In this document: piece by piece, positions 1-6,969 of the stretch
Layout: every line of letters begins with the position of its first letter
How positions within the stretch are numbered: position 1 is the first letter of the stretch
Assembly: GCA_937942965.1 (NCBI GenBank)
Contig: CALDGN010000414.1
Coordinates: forward strand, 1 to 9,082
Reading direction: 5' to 3'
Source: an uncultured Acidimicrobiales bacterium
GTDB taxonomy: Bacteria > Actinomycetota > Acidimicrobiia > Acidimicrobiales > UBA10347
Length of the DNA stretch: 9,082 bases
Made by a program: the position numbers and the translations under genes
The notes under the pieces: model-generated
The model's database searches: none
Seen by the model: the letters and a program-made list of their open reading frames with translations, nothing else
What the model was told of the DNA's origin: nothing

Positions 1-829
1 GGTGACAGAACTCGGCGAACCCTGGCTTCGGTCCAGTGTAGGCGATGTCGTCGACGGTGCCGACCTCGGGGCCCTCGTTGTCGACGGTCGCGATGCGACG
101 GAACAGGTATGCATCGTCGCGATTCTCGACCAGCGTCGCGGCGAGCTTGGCGGCACCTCGCACGGTGATGTCCCACTGCCCCGGCGCTTCGGGGATGTTC
201 TCCAGGTGGTCGTACCGGGACAGCACAGTCGCGGTGGACTTAGCGCCCCACCCCTTGAGGCCAGGGAAGCCATCGGCGGTGTCACCAACGAGTGCGAGGT
301 AGTCCGGGATCGAGGCCGGCTTCACGCCGAACTTCTCGATGACGCCGGCTTCGTCGATCAGCAGCCGCTTGCGTCGATCGAACTGCACGACCTTGCCGTC
401 GGCGGTGACGCACTGAGCCAGGTCCTTGTCGGGCGTGCAAATGAACACGCGCTCGACGCGGGGATCCGCGGCGGCCATCGTCGCACCGGCAGCGAGACCG
501 TCGTCGGCCTCGAACTCGATCATCGGCCACACCTTGAACCCGGCCAGCTCCAGGCCCTCTTCGACCAGCTCGAACTGGGCGAACAGTTCTGGCGGAACTC
601 CCGAGCCGTCCTTGTAGCCGTCATAGAGATCGTTGCGCCACGACTCTATCACGTGATCGGTCGCGACGGCGATGTGGGTGACCCCGTCGTTGACCATCGA
701 CAGCATCGATCGGATGACGCCTTCGGTCGCACCAACTTCGAGCCCGTCGGTGCTCAGACGCTCGGGGCGCCCAGGGGCGAAGTGGTAGCGGAACAGTTCG
801 TATGTGCCGTCGATGAGATGGACCTGCAT
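1..829 (-). CDS. 5'-3' exonuclease / flap endonuclease (partial, 3' end outside window)
   Basis: Structure-specific 5'-3' exonuclease of the FEN / PolA N-terminal domain family, which removes 5' flaps and RNA primers during lagging-strand synthesis and repair. About 276 codons are visible and the C-terminus is cut by the window edge. The N-terminus MQVHLIDGTYELFR carries the first metal-binding Asp. Further on are RNDLYDGYKDGSG (template-arch region), EADD and TPDKDLAQ (metal-binding acidic residues). The helix-three-turn-helix DNA-binding motif is LVGDTADGFPGLKGWGAKST. The ATG at 829 is preceded by GGAGG at 839-843, nine bases away, a clear ribosome binding site. The last visible residues (LFRRIATVDNEGPEVG) correspond to the end of the exonuclease domain, so a stand-alone nuclease is more likely than a full PolA, though a fused polymerase cannot be excluded. 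It is divergent from the DivIVA-like gene, 82 bp apart. Confidence 0.9.
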   Translation of the reverse strand, partial: MQVHLIDGTYELFRYHFAPGRPERLSTDGLEVGATEGVIRSMLSMVNDGVTHIAVATDHVIESWRNDLYDGYKDGSGVPPELFAQFELVEEGLELAGFKVWPMIEFEADDGLAAGATMAAADPRVERVFICTPDKDLAQCVTADGKVVQFDRRKRLLIDEAGVIEKFGVKPASIPDYLALVGDTADGFPGLKGWGAKSTATVLSRYDHLENIPEAPGQWDITVRGAAKLAATLVENRDDAYLFRRIATVDNEGPEVGTVDDIAYTGPKPGFAEFCH

Positions 830-911
830 CGCTCGGTTCCTCCGGTCGGGAATGGGATCGGTAGCCTTGCAGGATTGATCGGTGCCGTCCACAGAAGGTC
901 TACTTCGGCTC

Positions 912-1955
912 ATGACACTCACCCCCGACGAGATTGCCAAGCGCGGCTTCACGCCGAGCGCGGACGGCTATCACCAGGGCGAGGTGCGTGAGTTCCTGGC
1001 CCGGATCGCCGCCCAGCATCGAGCGATGGCTGCGTCGTTGCCCGAAGGCGGCCCCCAGGTCACCGAACTCATGCTGGCCGTGAGCAACCACGAGTCCCGC
1101 CTGCACCAGCTCGAGGCCCGGTTACACACCGCCCTCGAACAGCTCGAAGAGGCGACGCGCTCGCTGCAGACCACTCAAGACCGCGCATCACAGCAGCTCG
1201 CTACAGCCCGCAAGGTCACGAACGACCAGCGCACGATGCTTGAACAGCTGACCCCCGCTGCCACAGCGGCCGCGGCCTCGGTCCCGGCCCAGGCTGCATC
1301 GACTGCCCCGGCCCCGACCCCGACGGCTTCTGCCCCCGCTGCACCCGCCAGCCCGAAACCAGCAACACCGACACCTCAGCCAGAACCAGCGCGCATCGCT
1401 CCGGCGGCGACCGCGCCGAGCTCGACCGCGCCGCTGACCAAGCCACCCGTCGACCGACGGCCCGACCGTCCGACAATGGCACCGCCGACGCCCGTGCCGA
1501 CGACGCCGCCCGCCCCGACCCCGCCACGCACAAGCGCTCCCGATGCCCCGAGCCGGGCTGCAGCACATCTCACGGCCCCGGCGGCGAACCCAACCCAACC
1601 GAGCGCCGGCGGATCACTTCCCGACGGTGTTGTTGGACAACGAGTTCTGCGGACCGAGCCGGTCGGGTCGACAAGCCCGTCGACCCCGAACGCGCAGCGA
1701 GCTGCCGCCGACGAAGCAGCGAACGTCGCGCCACCAGCGCTTCCGACCGAGGACTTGCCACAACCGAGCGTGCCCGTCACCTCGATCTCGCCCGCGGCCG
1801 CCACCCCTGAGCCAGCGCCCGAGCCGTTGCCGTCACCAGAAGCGGTGCTGGCTGACTTCGACCGCAAACCCCTGATCGCTGACAACGCAAATGACCTGCT
1901 CGACGGCGTCCTCGACGACGTCATGGGCACCATCACAGAAAGACCAGACGCATGA
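912..1955 (+). CDS. DivIVA-domain protein with Pro/Ala-rich body
   Basis: 347 residues. The N-terminus MTLTPDEIAKRGFTPSADGY followed by EVREFL matches the membrane-curvature-binding DivIVA N-domain (the F-T-P...GY...EV..FL signature). A predicted coiled coil follows at about residues 55-112, rich in Leu/Glu/Gln. Residues about 113-305 are low-complexity Pro/Ala/Thr. A more conserved-looking acidic tail (PEAVLADFDRKPLIADNANDLLDGVLDDVMG) closes the protein. DivIVA proteins act as polar or septal scaffolds in actinobacteria, and a scaffold role here is inferred from the N-domain alone. The ATG at 912 is chosen because it begins the domain exactly; an in-frame GTG at 882 would add ten unrelated residues. 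No good Shine-Dalgarno is seen, but TCTACT at 899-904 lies seven bases before the ATG, the spacing expected of a leaderless transcript. The stop overlaps the thiolase start (ATGA), so the two genes are translationally coupled. Confidence 0.8.
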   Translation: MTLTPDEIAKRGFTPSADGYHQGEVREFLARIAAQHRAMAASLPEGGPQVTELMLAVSNHESRLHQLEARLHTALEQLEEATRSLQTTQDRASQQLATARKVTNDQRTMLEQLTPAATAAAASVPAQAASTAPAPTPTASAPAAPASPKPATPTPQPEPARIAPAATAPSSTAPLTKPPVDRRPDRPTMAPPTPVPTTPPAPTPPRTSAPDAPSRAAAHLTAPAANPTQPSAGGSLPDGVVGQRVLRTEPVGSTSPSTPNAQRAAADEAANVAPPALPTEDLPQPSVPVTSISPAAATPEPAPEPLPSPEAVLADFDRKPLIADNANDLLDGVLDDVMGTITERPDA

Positions 1956-3133
1956 CTGCAACCGTTCTCGCCTCGGGAGCACGCACACCGATCGGCCGAC
2001 TCTCTGGCGGGCTCGCCAGCATGAGCGGAGCGGAACTCGGCGGCAAAGCCATCGCCGGCGCACTCGAGCGTGCGGGCATCACGGGCGACCAGGTGGACTA
2101 CGTGATCATGGGCCAGGTCCTCCAGGCAGGCGCCGGCCAGATCACCGCACGCCAGGCTGCGAATCACGCCGGCATCCCGTTGGGCGTGCCTGCGACCACG
2201 ATCAACAAGGTCTGCCTGTCCGGCATGAACGCCATCTACTTGGCGTGGCGCATGATCATGGCTGGCGACGCCGACATCGTCATCGCCGGTGGCATGGAGT
2301 CCATGACCAACGCCCCGCACCTGCTCACCGGCACTCGCTCCGGTTGGAAGCTTGGCGACTCGGCCGCGGTCGATTCGCTGAACTACGACGGACTGTTCTG
2401 CTCGCTCGAGCATGAGCTCATGGGCACCGCAACCGACCGGTACTTGGCCAGCACGAACTTCGACCGCACGATGCAAGACGAGATCGCCGAGGCCTCGCAC
2501 GCTCGTGCCGCCGCCGCACAGAAGAATGGCACCCTCGCTGAAGAGATCGTCACGGTGGGTGTGCCCCAGCGCCGGGGCGATGACATCGAAGTTGCCGACG
2601 ACGAGGGCATTCGCGCCAACACGACGATGGAATCACTTGGTCGCCTGCGTCCGGCGTTCACCGAGTCGGGGAACATCACCGCGGGCAACGCATCGCAGAT
2701 CAGCGACGGCGCATCGGCGACGGTCGTCATGAGCGCCGCGAAGGCAGCTGAACTCGGCATCGATCCGATGGCCGAACTCGTGAGCTACGGCCAGGTCGCC
2801 GGCCCCGATTGCTCGCTGCTCACGCAGCCGTCGAACGCGATCCGCGCTGCGCTCGCCAACACAGACGAGGTCAGCCAGAGCGACCTCTCCCTCTACGAGA
2901 TCAACGAAGCGTTCGCAGCAGTGGCTGCAGCTTCGATCGATGACCTCGGCATCTCGTTCGACGACGTCAATGTGAACGGCGGAGCCGTGGCGCTCGGCCA
3001 TCCGATCGGGGCCTCCGGCAACCGCCTCGTGCTGACGCTGGCGCACGAGCTTCGCCGTCGTGGCGGCGGTGTCGCTGCAGCTGCCTTGTGCGGTGGCGGC
3101 GGCCAGGGCGATGCCCTGATCATCCGCATCTGA
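1952..3133 (+). CDS. acetyl-CoA acetyltransferase (thiolase)
   Basis: 393 residues, the full length of a classical thiolase. It catalyses the reversible condensation of two acetyl-CoA, or thiolytic cleavage of 3-ketoacyl-CoA, in the cytoplasm. All catalytic elements are present: the nucleophilic Cys88 in NKVCLSGMNAI, the NEAF motif at 318-321, His350 in GGAVALGHPIGASG and the second active-site Cys380 in CGGGGQGDALI. The N-terminal RTPIGRLSGGLA and GGMESMTNAP are also family-typical. The short form and GHPIGASG/CGGGGQG pattern favour a biosynthetic-type acetyl-CoA C-acetyltransferase (AtoB/PhaA-like) over a FadA-type, but substrate chain length cannot be read from the sequence. The ATG overlaps the stop of the DivIVA-like gene by four bases, so it is the second gene of a two-gene operon. 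The functional link between the two is not obvious. Confidence 0.93.
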   Translation: MTATVLASGARTPIGRLSGGLASMSGAELGGKAIAGALERAGITGDQVDYVIMGQVLQAGAGQITARQAANHAGIPLGVPATTINKVCLSGMNAIYLAWRMIMAGDADIVIAGGMESMTNAPHLLTGTRSGWKLGDSAAVDSLNYDGLFCSLEHELMGTATDRYLASTNFDRTMQDEIAEASHARAAAAQKNGTLAEEIVTVGVPQRRGDDIEVADDEGIRANTTMESLGRLRPAFTESGNITAGNASQISDGASATVVMSAAKAAELGIDPMAELVSYGQVAGPDCSLLTQPSNAIRAALANTDEVSQSDLSLYEINEAFAAVAAASIDDLGISFDDVNVNGGAVALGHPIGASGNRLVLTLAHELRRRGGGVAAAALCGGGGQGDALIIRI

Positions 3134-3194
3134 CCGTGATCACGCCGATCTGACACGGCGCCGCAACATGTCTTTGGCTTCTTTCCAAAGCGCC

Positions 3195-3222
3195 TTGACA
3201 TTCGCGTTACAAACTGTAATCT
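3195..3222 (+). promoter_or_regulatory. candidate sigma70-type promoter with palindrome in the spacer
   Basis: A perfect TTGACA (3195-3200) is followed after 16 bases by TAATCT (3217-3222), a TANNNT-type -10 box, placing the start near 3229-3231. The spacer and -10 contain the inverted repeat TTACA-aac-TGTAA (3207-3219), and GTTAC/GTAAC occur at 3206-3210 and 3227-3231. These could be an operator for a dimeric regulator. No protein gene lies downstream on this strand; only the two-hairpin element does. Confidence 0.45.
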
Positions 3223-3228
3223 GTCCGT

Positions 3229-3328
3229 AACAACGGGTGGAGGGGGCTTTCCCCTTTACCTACCCGTGTCTGGGTGCCGTCTCTCTGTCTCTGCCCGTGC
3301 CTGAGAGGTGGCACCCAGATTACGTTTT
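3229..3328 (+). ncRNA. candidate small RNA with two stacked hairpins
   Basis: Downstream of the promoter-like sequence are two hairpins with no spacer between them. Hairpin 1 spans 3233-3267: ACGGGT pairs with ACCCGT outside, AGGGG with CCCCT inside, with a 4-base bulge and a GCTTT loop. Hairpin 2 spans 3268-3320: TCTGGGTGCC (3269-3278) pairs perfectly with GGCACCCAGA (3310-3319), and the stem continues inward for seven more pairs, two of them G-U. The end is followed by TACGTTTT. A start immediately before hairpin 1 and a T-rich end just after hairpin 2 would define a transcript of about 100 nt. The simpler reading is a double terminator for the thiolase operon. No known RNA family was recognised. 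Confidence 0.35.
3268..3328 (+). terminator. strong hairpin with T-rich tail, likely end of the thiolase operon
   Basis: A stem of about 17 pairs (10 perfect outer pairs, then two G-U and five Watson-Crick) with a 17-base loop, followed by TACGTTTT. It is located 135 bp after the thiolase stop and before the convergent recR. It can serve as intrinsic terminator for the operon, for the candidate small RNA, or for both. Confidence 0.55.
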
Positions 3329-3332
3329 GGCG

Positions 3333-3426
3333 GTCCGCAGAGCAGCCCGAGCGAAGCGAAGCTGCGATTGCGTGGTAGCCGTCCGCAGAGCAGCCCGAGC
3401 GAAGCGAAGCTGCGATTGCGTGGTAG
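3333..3426. repeat. perfect tandem duplication, 46-bp copies with 48-bp period
   Basis: Copy 1 is 3333-3378 and copy 2 is 3381-3426; the 46 bases are identical and separated by CC. Each begins GTCCGCAGAGCAGCCCGAGC and ends GCGATTGCGTGGTAG. Each unit can fold through CGCAG/CTGCG or GCAGC/GCTGC arms around GAGCGAAGCGAA. Copy 2 ends one base before the recR stop codon, so the element is the 3' flank of the dnaX-ebfC-recR transcript and could act as a transcript-end structure or be a dispersed palindromic repeat. Confidence 0.85.
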
Positions 3427-3427
3427 T

Positions 3428-4033
3428 TCAGCCGTCGGTGATGAGGCGGCGCCCGGTGAGGGCTCGACCGAGCGTGATCTCGTCGGCATACTCGAGATCG
3501 CTGCCGACGGGAAGACCGCTCGCCAGCCGGGTGACCGTGAGTTCCGGCGTGGGCGAGAGAAGCCGTGCAAGGTACATAGCGGTCGCTTCGCCCTCGATCG
3601 TCGGGTTCGTGCAGACGATGACTTCGGTGATCTGCTGCTCAGTGATCCGTCGCATCAGCTCGGCAATGCGGAGCTGCTCGGGGCCAATGCCCTCGATCGG
3701 ATTGATGCAGCCTTGGAGCACGTGATAGCGACCGTTGAATTCGCCGGTGCGTTCGACCGCCGAGATGTCTCGGGCATCTTCGACGACGCACAGGGTCGCG
3801 CCCTCGCGTTGATCATCGGCGCAGATGTTGCACTCGGCTGATTCGGCCAGGTTGAAGCAGGTCTCACAGAAGCGGACGCGGCGCTTGGCTTCGACGATCG
3901 CGTTCGCGAGGCGTTCGGCCTCGGTCGTCGGGATACGCAGAAGGTGAAAGGTGATGCGCTGTGCCGACTTTGGTCCGATGCCCGGAAGCCGGCCGAACTC
4001 GTCGATGAGGTCCTGGATGGGGCCGCTGTACAC
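3428..4033 (-). CDS. recR: recombination mediator protein RecR
   Basis: 201 residues, the normal RecR length. RecR forms a ring that, with RecO (and RecF), loads RecA onto SSB-coated single-stranded DNA at gaps. The N-terminus MYSGPIQDLIDEFGRLPGIG with PKSAQRITFHLL holds the helix-hairpin-helix. The zinc finger cysteines are Cys56, Cys59, Cys68 and Cys71 (CETC...CNIC). The Toprim domain starts at about residue 80 with CVVEDARDISAVE, followed by GCINPIEGIGPEQL and TNPTIEGEATA. The C-terminal SGLPVGSDLEYADEITLGRAL is highly family-typical. The start is GTG at 4033, five bases after the ebfC stop, with no strong Shine-Dalgarno, so translation is probably coupled. It is the last gene of dnaX-ebfC-recR. 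Confidence 0.97.
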   Translation of the reverse strand: MYSGPIQDLIDEFGRLPGIGPKSAQRITFHLLRIPTTEAERLANAIVEAKRRVRFCETCFNLAESAECNICADDQREGATLCVVEDARDISAVERTGEFNGRYHVLQGCINPIEGIGPEQLRIAELMRRITEQQITEVIVCTNPTIEGEATAMYLARLLSPTPELTVTRLASGLPVGSDLEYADEITLGRALTGRRLITDG

Positions 4034-4038
4034 GCCGT

Positions 4039-4383
4039 TCAGTCGCCGCCGCCGAGTAGCCCGCCGAGGTCGAGACCGCCGAGGTCCATGCCACCAAGGT
4101 CAGGGCCCTCGACGAGATTCGCGGCGTTGGCGACGGCATCGTTGAGCGCGGCGAGCACGAGGTCTTCGAGCATCTCAACATCGTCGGGGTCAACTGCGCT
4201 GGGCTGGATCTTGACAGAAACGAACTCGCCGCCACCCGTCATACGGATCGTGACGGCACCGCCGCCAGCGACGCCTTCGACCTCGGTCGATGCAGCTTCG
4301 GCCTGCTGGGCCATGAGCTGTTGACTCATCGCTTGGGCCTGCTGCAGCAGTGCGTTCATGTCGGGCATACCACTGTCGGACAT
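4039..4383 (-). CDS. ebfC: YbaB/EbfC family nucleoid-associated protein
   Basis: 114 residues. Members of this family are small homodimeric DNA-binding proteins almost always encoded between dnaX and recR. The N-terminal helix (MPDMNALLQQAQAMSQQLMAQQ) and the core (VEGVAGGGAVTIRMTGGGEFVSVKIQPSAVDPDDVEMLEDLVLAALNDA, given here as consecutive segments of the fold) match the family. The C-terminus is an unusual DLGG-type Gly/Leu repeat (GPDLGGMDLGGLDLGGLLGGGD), a glycine-rich tail seen in some actinobacterial members. The ATG at 4383 has AAGGA about ten bases upstream. An internal ATG at residue 6 would give the shorter classical start MPDMNALL. It lies 53 bp after dnaX and 5 bp before recR in one operon. 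Confidence 0.93.
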   Translation of the reverse strand: MSDSGMPDMNALLQQAQAMSQQLMAQQAEAASTEVEGVAGGGAVTIRMTGGGEFVSVKIQPSAVDPDDVEMLEDLVLAALNDAVANAANLVEGPDLGGMDLGGLDLGGLLGGGD

Positions 4384-4436
4384 GGCTCAATCATCCTTCA
4401 TTTCGCGGCGCATCTCGTTCATTTCGAGCGCCGTGT

Positions 4437-6872
4437 TTATGCGTACGGGTCGGGATTCTGCGATGCCGGATCTTCCAGCAACTTGGAGCCCTCGAAGGTC
4501 GCCAACACCATGTCTACGCCAGACGCGGGCCCCGCATCGCCGGCATCGGTGAGGGCGTCGAGATCGACGACTTCCTCTTCCTCGACCGGAGGCGGGTCGT
4601 TGGTAGACGGTCCGACGTCGGCCGGTTGGGTGGCGAAGATGTCAGGCTCTGGTTCGGAGATGTCAACGACGAGCTTGAGCGGAATCGGTCCGCCGAAGTG
4701 TGCAGCCAGTGCATCGTCGACCTCGGACCGGACCTCTTCGCAGCGGTCGCGGTGGACCGGATTCGGCAGGCCGAAGATCGTTGTTGCGCCGTCATCGTCA
4801 AGCCACTTGCCAGCGCTGAAGCGTGATCGCACTCGGCCGGACATCGTTTCGAGGAGGCCGCTCCATGCGGCTTCGATGTCGCCCCGGCCGGGAAGAGAAC
4901 TGGCAGCCGCTGGTGCGGGCGCGGGCTCGGCTGGCGCAGAAGCGGGTGGCGCAACCTCAGCTGGTGCGGGAGCGGGAGCCGCAGGTGGCGCCTCCGCTTC
5001 TGGGGGCAGGGCTTCTGGGGGTAGGGCTTCTGGGGGTAGGGCTTCTGCGGGTGCTGCTTCTGGGGGCAGGTTCGGTACGGGCCGCTCTGCGGGAGCGGTT
5101 TCGGCAGGACCAGCCTCGGCGGGCGCCGGCGCTGGGGCTGCTGGTTCGGTTGGAGCGTTGGCCGCGGGAGTTGCGTGCAGCGGCACAACCTCGGCCAAGC
5201 CCTGCTCGGCTGGCGCCTGCTCGACTGGTGCTTGGGCTGCGGGCGGTTGCTCGACGGGCTGCGCAGGCGGCGGCGTCTCGGCAGCGGGTGGCGGCTGCGG
5301 GGCTGCCGCGGGTTGCTCGGCAGGCGCTTCTTGGCCAGCTGCCTGCGCAGAGGGTTCGCCAGCCTCTGGGGCACCGGTTTCCGCGGCGGCTCGTCGCTGA
5401 CGGCGTCGGTCGGCCAGCGTCTGTGGTTCACCAGCCGGCGGCTCGGCGGCAGCGGGCGCCTCGCCCGCACCTTGGTCAGGCGCTGCGGCGGGCGGTGGCG
5501 ATGCGGCCTGCGATCCCCCGCCACGAGCTGCGGCTTGTTCGGCCAGCAGTGCTCGAGCGATGTCTGCGCCACGCTTGCCTCCCGATGCGGGAGCGGGCGG
5601 AGCTGCGGCGGGAGCGGGCGCAGAAGCAGCGTCTTCGAAGTCGTCGTGGCCAGGCGCAGCCTGAGCTGGGGCGGCTGCGGGCTCTGGGGCAGCGGGTGGG
5701 GCTTGTTGAGCCGGAACGGGATCAGCGGGCGGCGCGGTGGCAGGAACGGGGGCCGAAGCAGCGGCTGCGTGGGGCGCACCAGCCTCGAGTGCTTCGATGC
5801 GTTCCAGGAGAGCCTCAGGAGTTACGTCGAGATCCGCTCGAGCGAGCCGCATGACGGCGACCTCGAGGTCGATGCGCGGGTCGGGCGCGTGACGCATCTC
5901 GATCGTGGCCGTGCCAAGGACTTCGATTGCCCGAGTTACACGACCGGGTGACATGTTCGCCGCGACGGCTTCGGCTCGCGCCCGCTCAGCATCAGGAAGG
6001 TGGACGAGGTCGGCGCGCATCGTTGCCAAGAAAACGCCGCGAAGCTCGGACAACAGGGCGCCAGCGATCGTCGCTGGATCGCGGCCGGCCTGCATCGCAC
6101 CGTCGATCGCGTCGAGAGCAGCACCACCGTCGCGTGTGACGAGCGCGTCGAACAGCGCGTCGAGATGCTCGCCACCGCGAGGAGCCCCGCCAGCGGCGAC
6201 AACCTGGTCGAGCGCGGACAAGGTGTCACGGGCCGAACCGCCGCCGGCACGGATGACATAGGCACGATCGTCGTCAGCGATCTCGATGCCGGCATCGGCG
6301 ACGATGTGGTCGACGAGGCCGCCGACCTCGGTCTGGTTGAGCAGCGAGAACTCAAGATGCTGGGTGCGAGAACGAATCGTCGGCACGACCTTGTTCGGCT
6401 CGGTAGTGCACAGCACGAACACGACATGCGGCGGCGGCTCTTCGAGCGTTTTGAGCAGCGCGTTCTCGGCGCCGGACGAGAGCATGTGGACTTCGTCGAG
6501 GATGTAGACCTTGGTGCGACCGGGCGAGCCAAGTGCGACCTTGCCGATGAGATCTCGCATGGCGTCGACGCCGTTGTTCGATGCGGCATCGAGTTCGTGC
6601 AGGTCGTAGCTGCTATTTGTGTTGAACGATTCGCACGAGTCGCACTCGTTGCACGGCTCGCCCCCTTGGAGATTGGTGCAGTTCAGCGCCTTGGCGAGGA
6701 TGCGAGCAGACGTCGTCTTACCCGTACCGCGCGGGCCACTAAAGAGGTATGCGTGGCCGACTCGGTCGCCTTCAATCGCATTGATCAGTGCAGCCTTGAC
6801 GTGGTCCTGCCCGAAGAATGCGTCTTCGAAGGTCGACGGTCGATATCGCCGGTACAGGGCTTCGTACGCCAT
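4437..6872 (-). CDS. dnaX: DNA polymerase III subunit gamma/tau
   Basis: 811 residues. This is the AAA+ clamp-loader subunit of the replicative polymerase. The start MAYEALYRRYRPSTFED is canonical. Walker A is GPRGTGKT (46-53), and the zinc module is Cys65, Cys74, Cys77, Cys80. Walker B is YILDEVH (123-129), sensor 1 is CTTEPNK (155-161), and SRT (168-170) replaces the common SRC. The clamp-loader collar ends near residue 365. Residues about 366-660 are a very long Ala/Pro/Glu-rich linker that includes an ALPPE repeat. A conserved tau-like domain follows (DIEAAWSGLLETMSGRVRS through about 745), then an acidic tail ending near VDMVLATFEGSKLLED. The ATG at 6872 is chosen on family grounds; upstream in-frame starts (for example 6902) add unrelated residues. 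TAGGCT seven bases before the ATG suggests leaderless transcription. No A/T-rich slippery site is seen, so only the full-length form is predicted. Confidence 0.96.
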   Translation of the reverse strand: MAYEALYRRYRPSTFEDAFFGQDHVKAALINAIEGDRVGHAYLFSGPRGTGKTTSARILAKALNCTNLQGGEPCNECDSCESFNTNSSYDLHELDAASNNGVDAMRDLIGKVALGSPGRTKVYILDEVHMLSSGAENALLKTLEEPPPHVVFVLCTTEPNKVVPTIRSRTQHLEFSLLNQTEVGGLVDHIVADAGIEIADDDRAYVIRAGGGSARDTLSALDQVVAAGGAPRGGEHLDALFDALVTRDGGAALDAIDGAMQAGRDPATIAGALLSELRGVFLATMRADLVHLPDAERARAEAVAANMSPGRVTRAIEVLGTATIEMRHAPDPRIDLEVAVMRLARADLDVTPEALLERIEALEAGAPHAAAASAPVPATAPPADPVPAQQAPPAAPEPAAAPAQAAPGHDDFEDAASAPAPAAAPPAPASGGKRGADIARALLAEQAAARGGGSQAASPPPAAAPDQGAGEAPAAAEPPAGEPQTLADRRRQRRAAAETGAPEAGEPSAQAAGQEAPAEQPAAAPQPPPAAETPPPAQPVEQPPAAQAPVEQAPAEQGLAEVVPLHATPAANAPTEPAAPAPAPAEAGPAETAPAERPVPNLPPEAAPAEALPPEALPPEALPPEAEAPPAAPAPAPAEVAPPASAPAEPAPAPAAASSLPGRGDIEAAWSGLLETMSGRVRSRFSAGKWLDDDGATTIFGLPNPVHRDRCEEVRSEVDDALAAHFGGPIPLKLVVDISEPEPDIFATQPADVGPSTNDPPPVEEEEVVDLDALTDAGDAGPASGVDMVLATFEGSKLLEDPASQNPDPYA
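4996..5070. repeat. five 15-bp tandem repeats inside dnaX
   Basis: Units start at 4996, 5011, 5026, 5041 and 5056 with consensus GCTTCTGGGGGTAGG on the plus strand. Units 2 and 3 are identical, unit 4 is diverged. On the coding strand they encode repeated A-L-P-P-E within the Pro/Ala-rich linker of DnaX (around residues 603-627). This kind of in-frame array can change copy number by slippage without breaking the gene. Confidence 0.9.
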
Positions 6873-6879
6873 CGATGCG

Positions 6880-6885
6880 AGCCTA
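6880..6885 (-). promoter_or_regulatory. -10 box of dnaX, leaderless geometry
   Basis: On the minus strand TAGGCT (TANNNT) lies exactly seven bases before the dnaX ATG, and no Shine-Dalgarno is present at that start. This is the arrangement of leaderless transcripts common in actinobacteria. No clear -35 is visible. Confidence 0.45.
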
Positions 6886-6956
6886 ACTGGCCTCTGCGAC
6901 ATGCGCTTCTCTGACACGGGCCAACCCCCGAATCGGTGGTCTCGGCACTCGCCACG

Positions 6957-6962
6957 TAACCT
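6957..6962 (+). promoter_or_regulatory. -10 box of the LLM oxidoreductase gene, leaderless geometry
   Basis: TAACCT (TANNNT) lies seven bases before the GTG at 6970, mirroring the divergent dnaX promoter in the same 97-bp intergenic space. Neither the GTG nor the ATG at 6976 has a Shine-Dalgarno. No clear -35 box is visible. Confidence 0.42.
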
Positions 6963-6969
6963 CGGCGAC

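Noticed and set aside
2..991. Long plus-strand open frame (about 329 codons) at the left edge
   Set aside because: It lies opposite the exonuclease gene, whose minus-strand translation has all FEN motifs. The plus-strand text has no recognisable domain and is a high-GC shadow.
1376..2500. 374-codon minus-strand open frame
   Set aside because: It runs opposite the DivIVA-like gene and the thiolase, both well supported. Its translation is low-complexity Gly/Ala/Arg typical of antisense GC-rich DNA.
4321..5400. 359-codon plus-strand frame rich in Ala/Gly/Ser
   Set aside because: It is the antisense of the DnaX Pro/Ala linker; the composition explains its length and it has no family features.
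4437..6872. Programmed frameshift in dnaX giving a separate gamma subunit
   Set aside because: No A- or T-rich slippery heptamer was found in the region after the ATPase and collar domains, where the frameshift would be expected.
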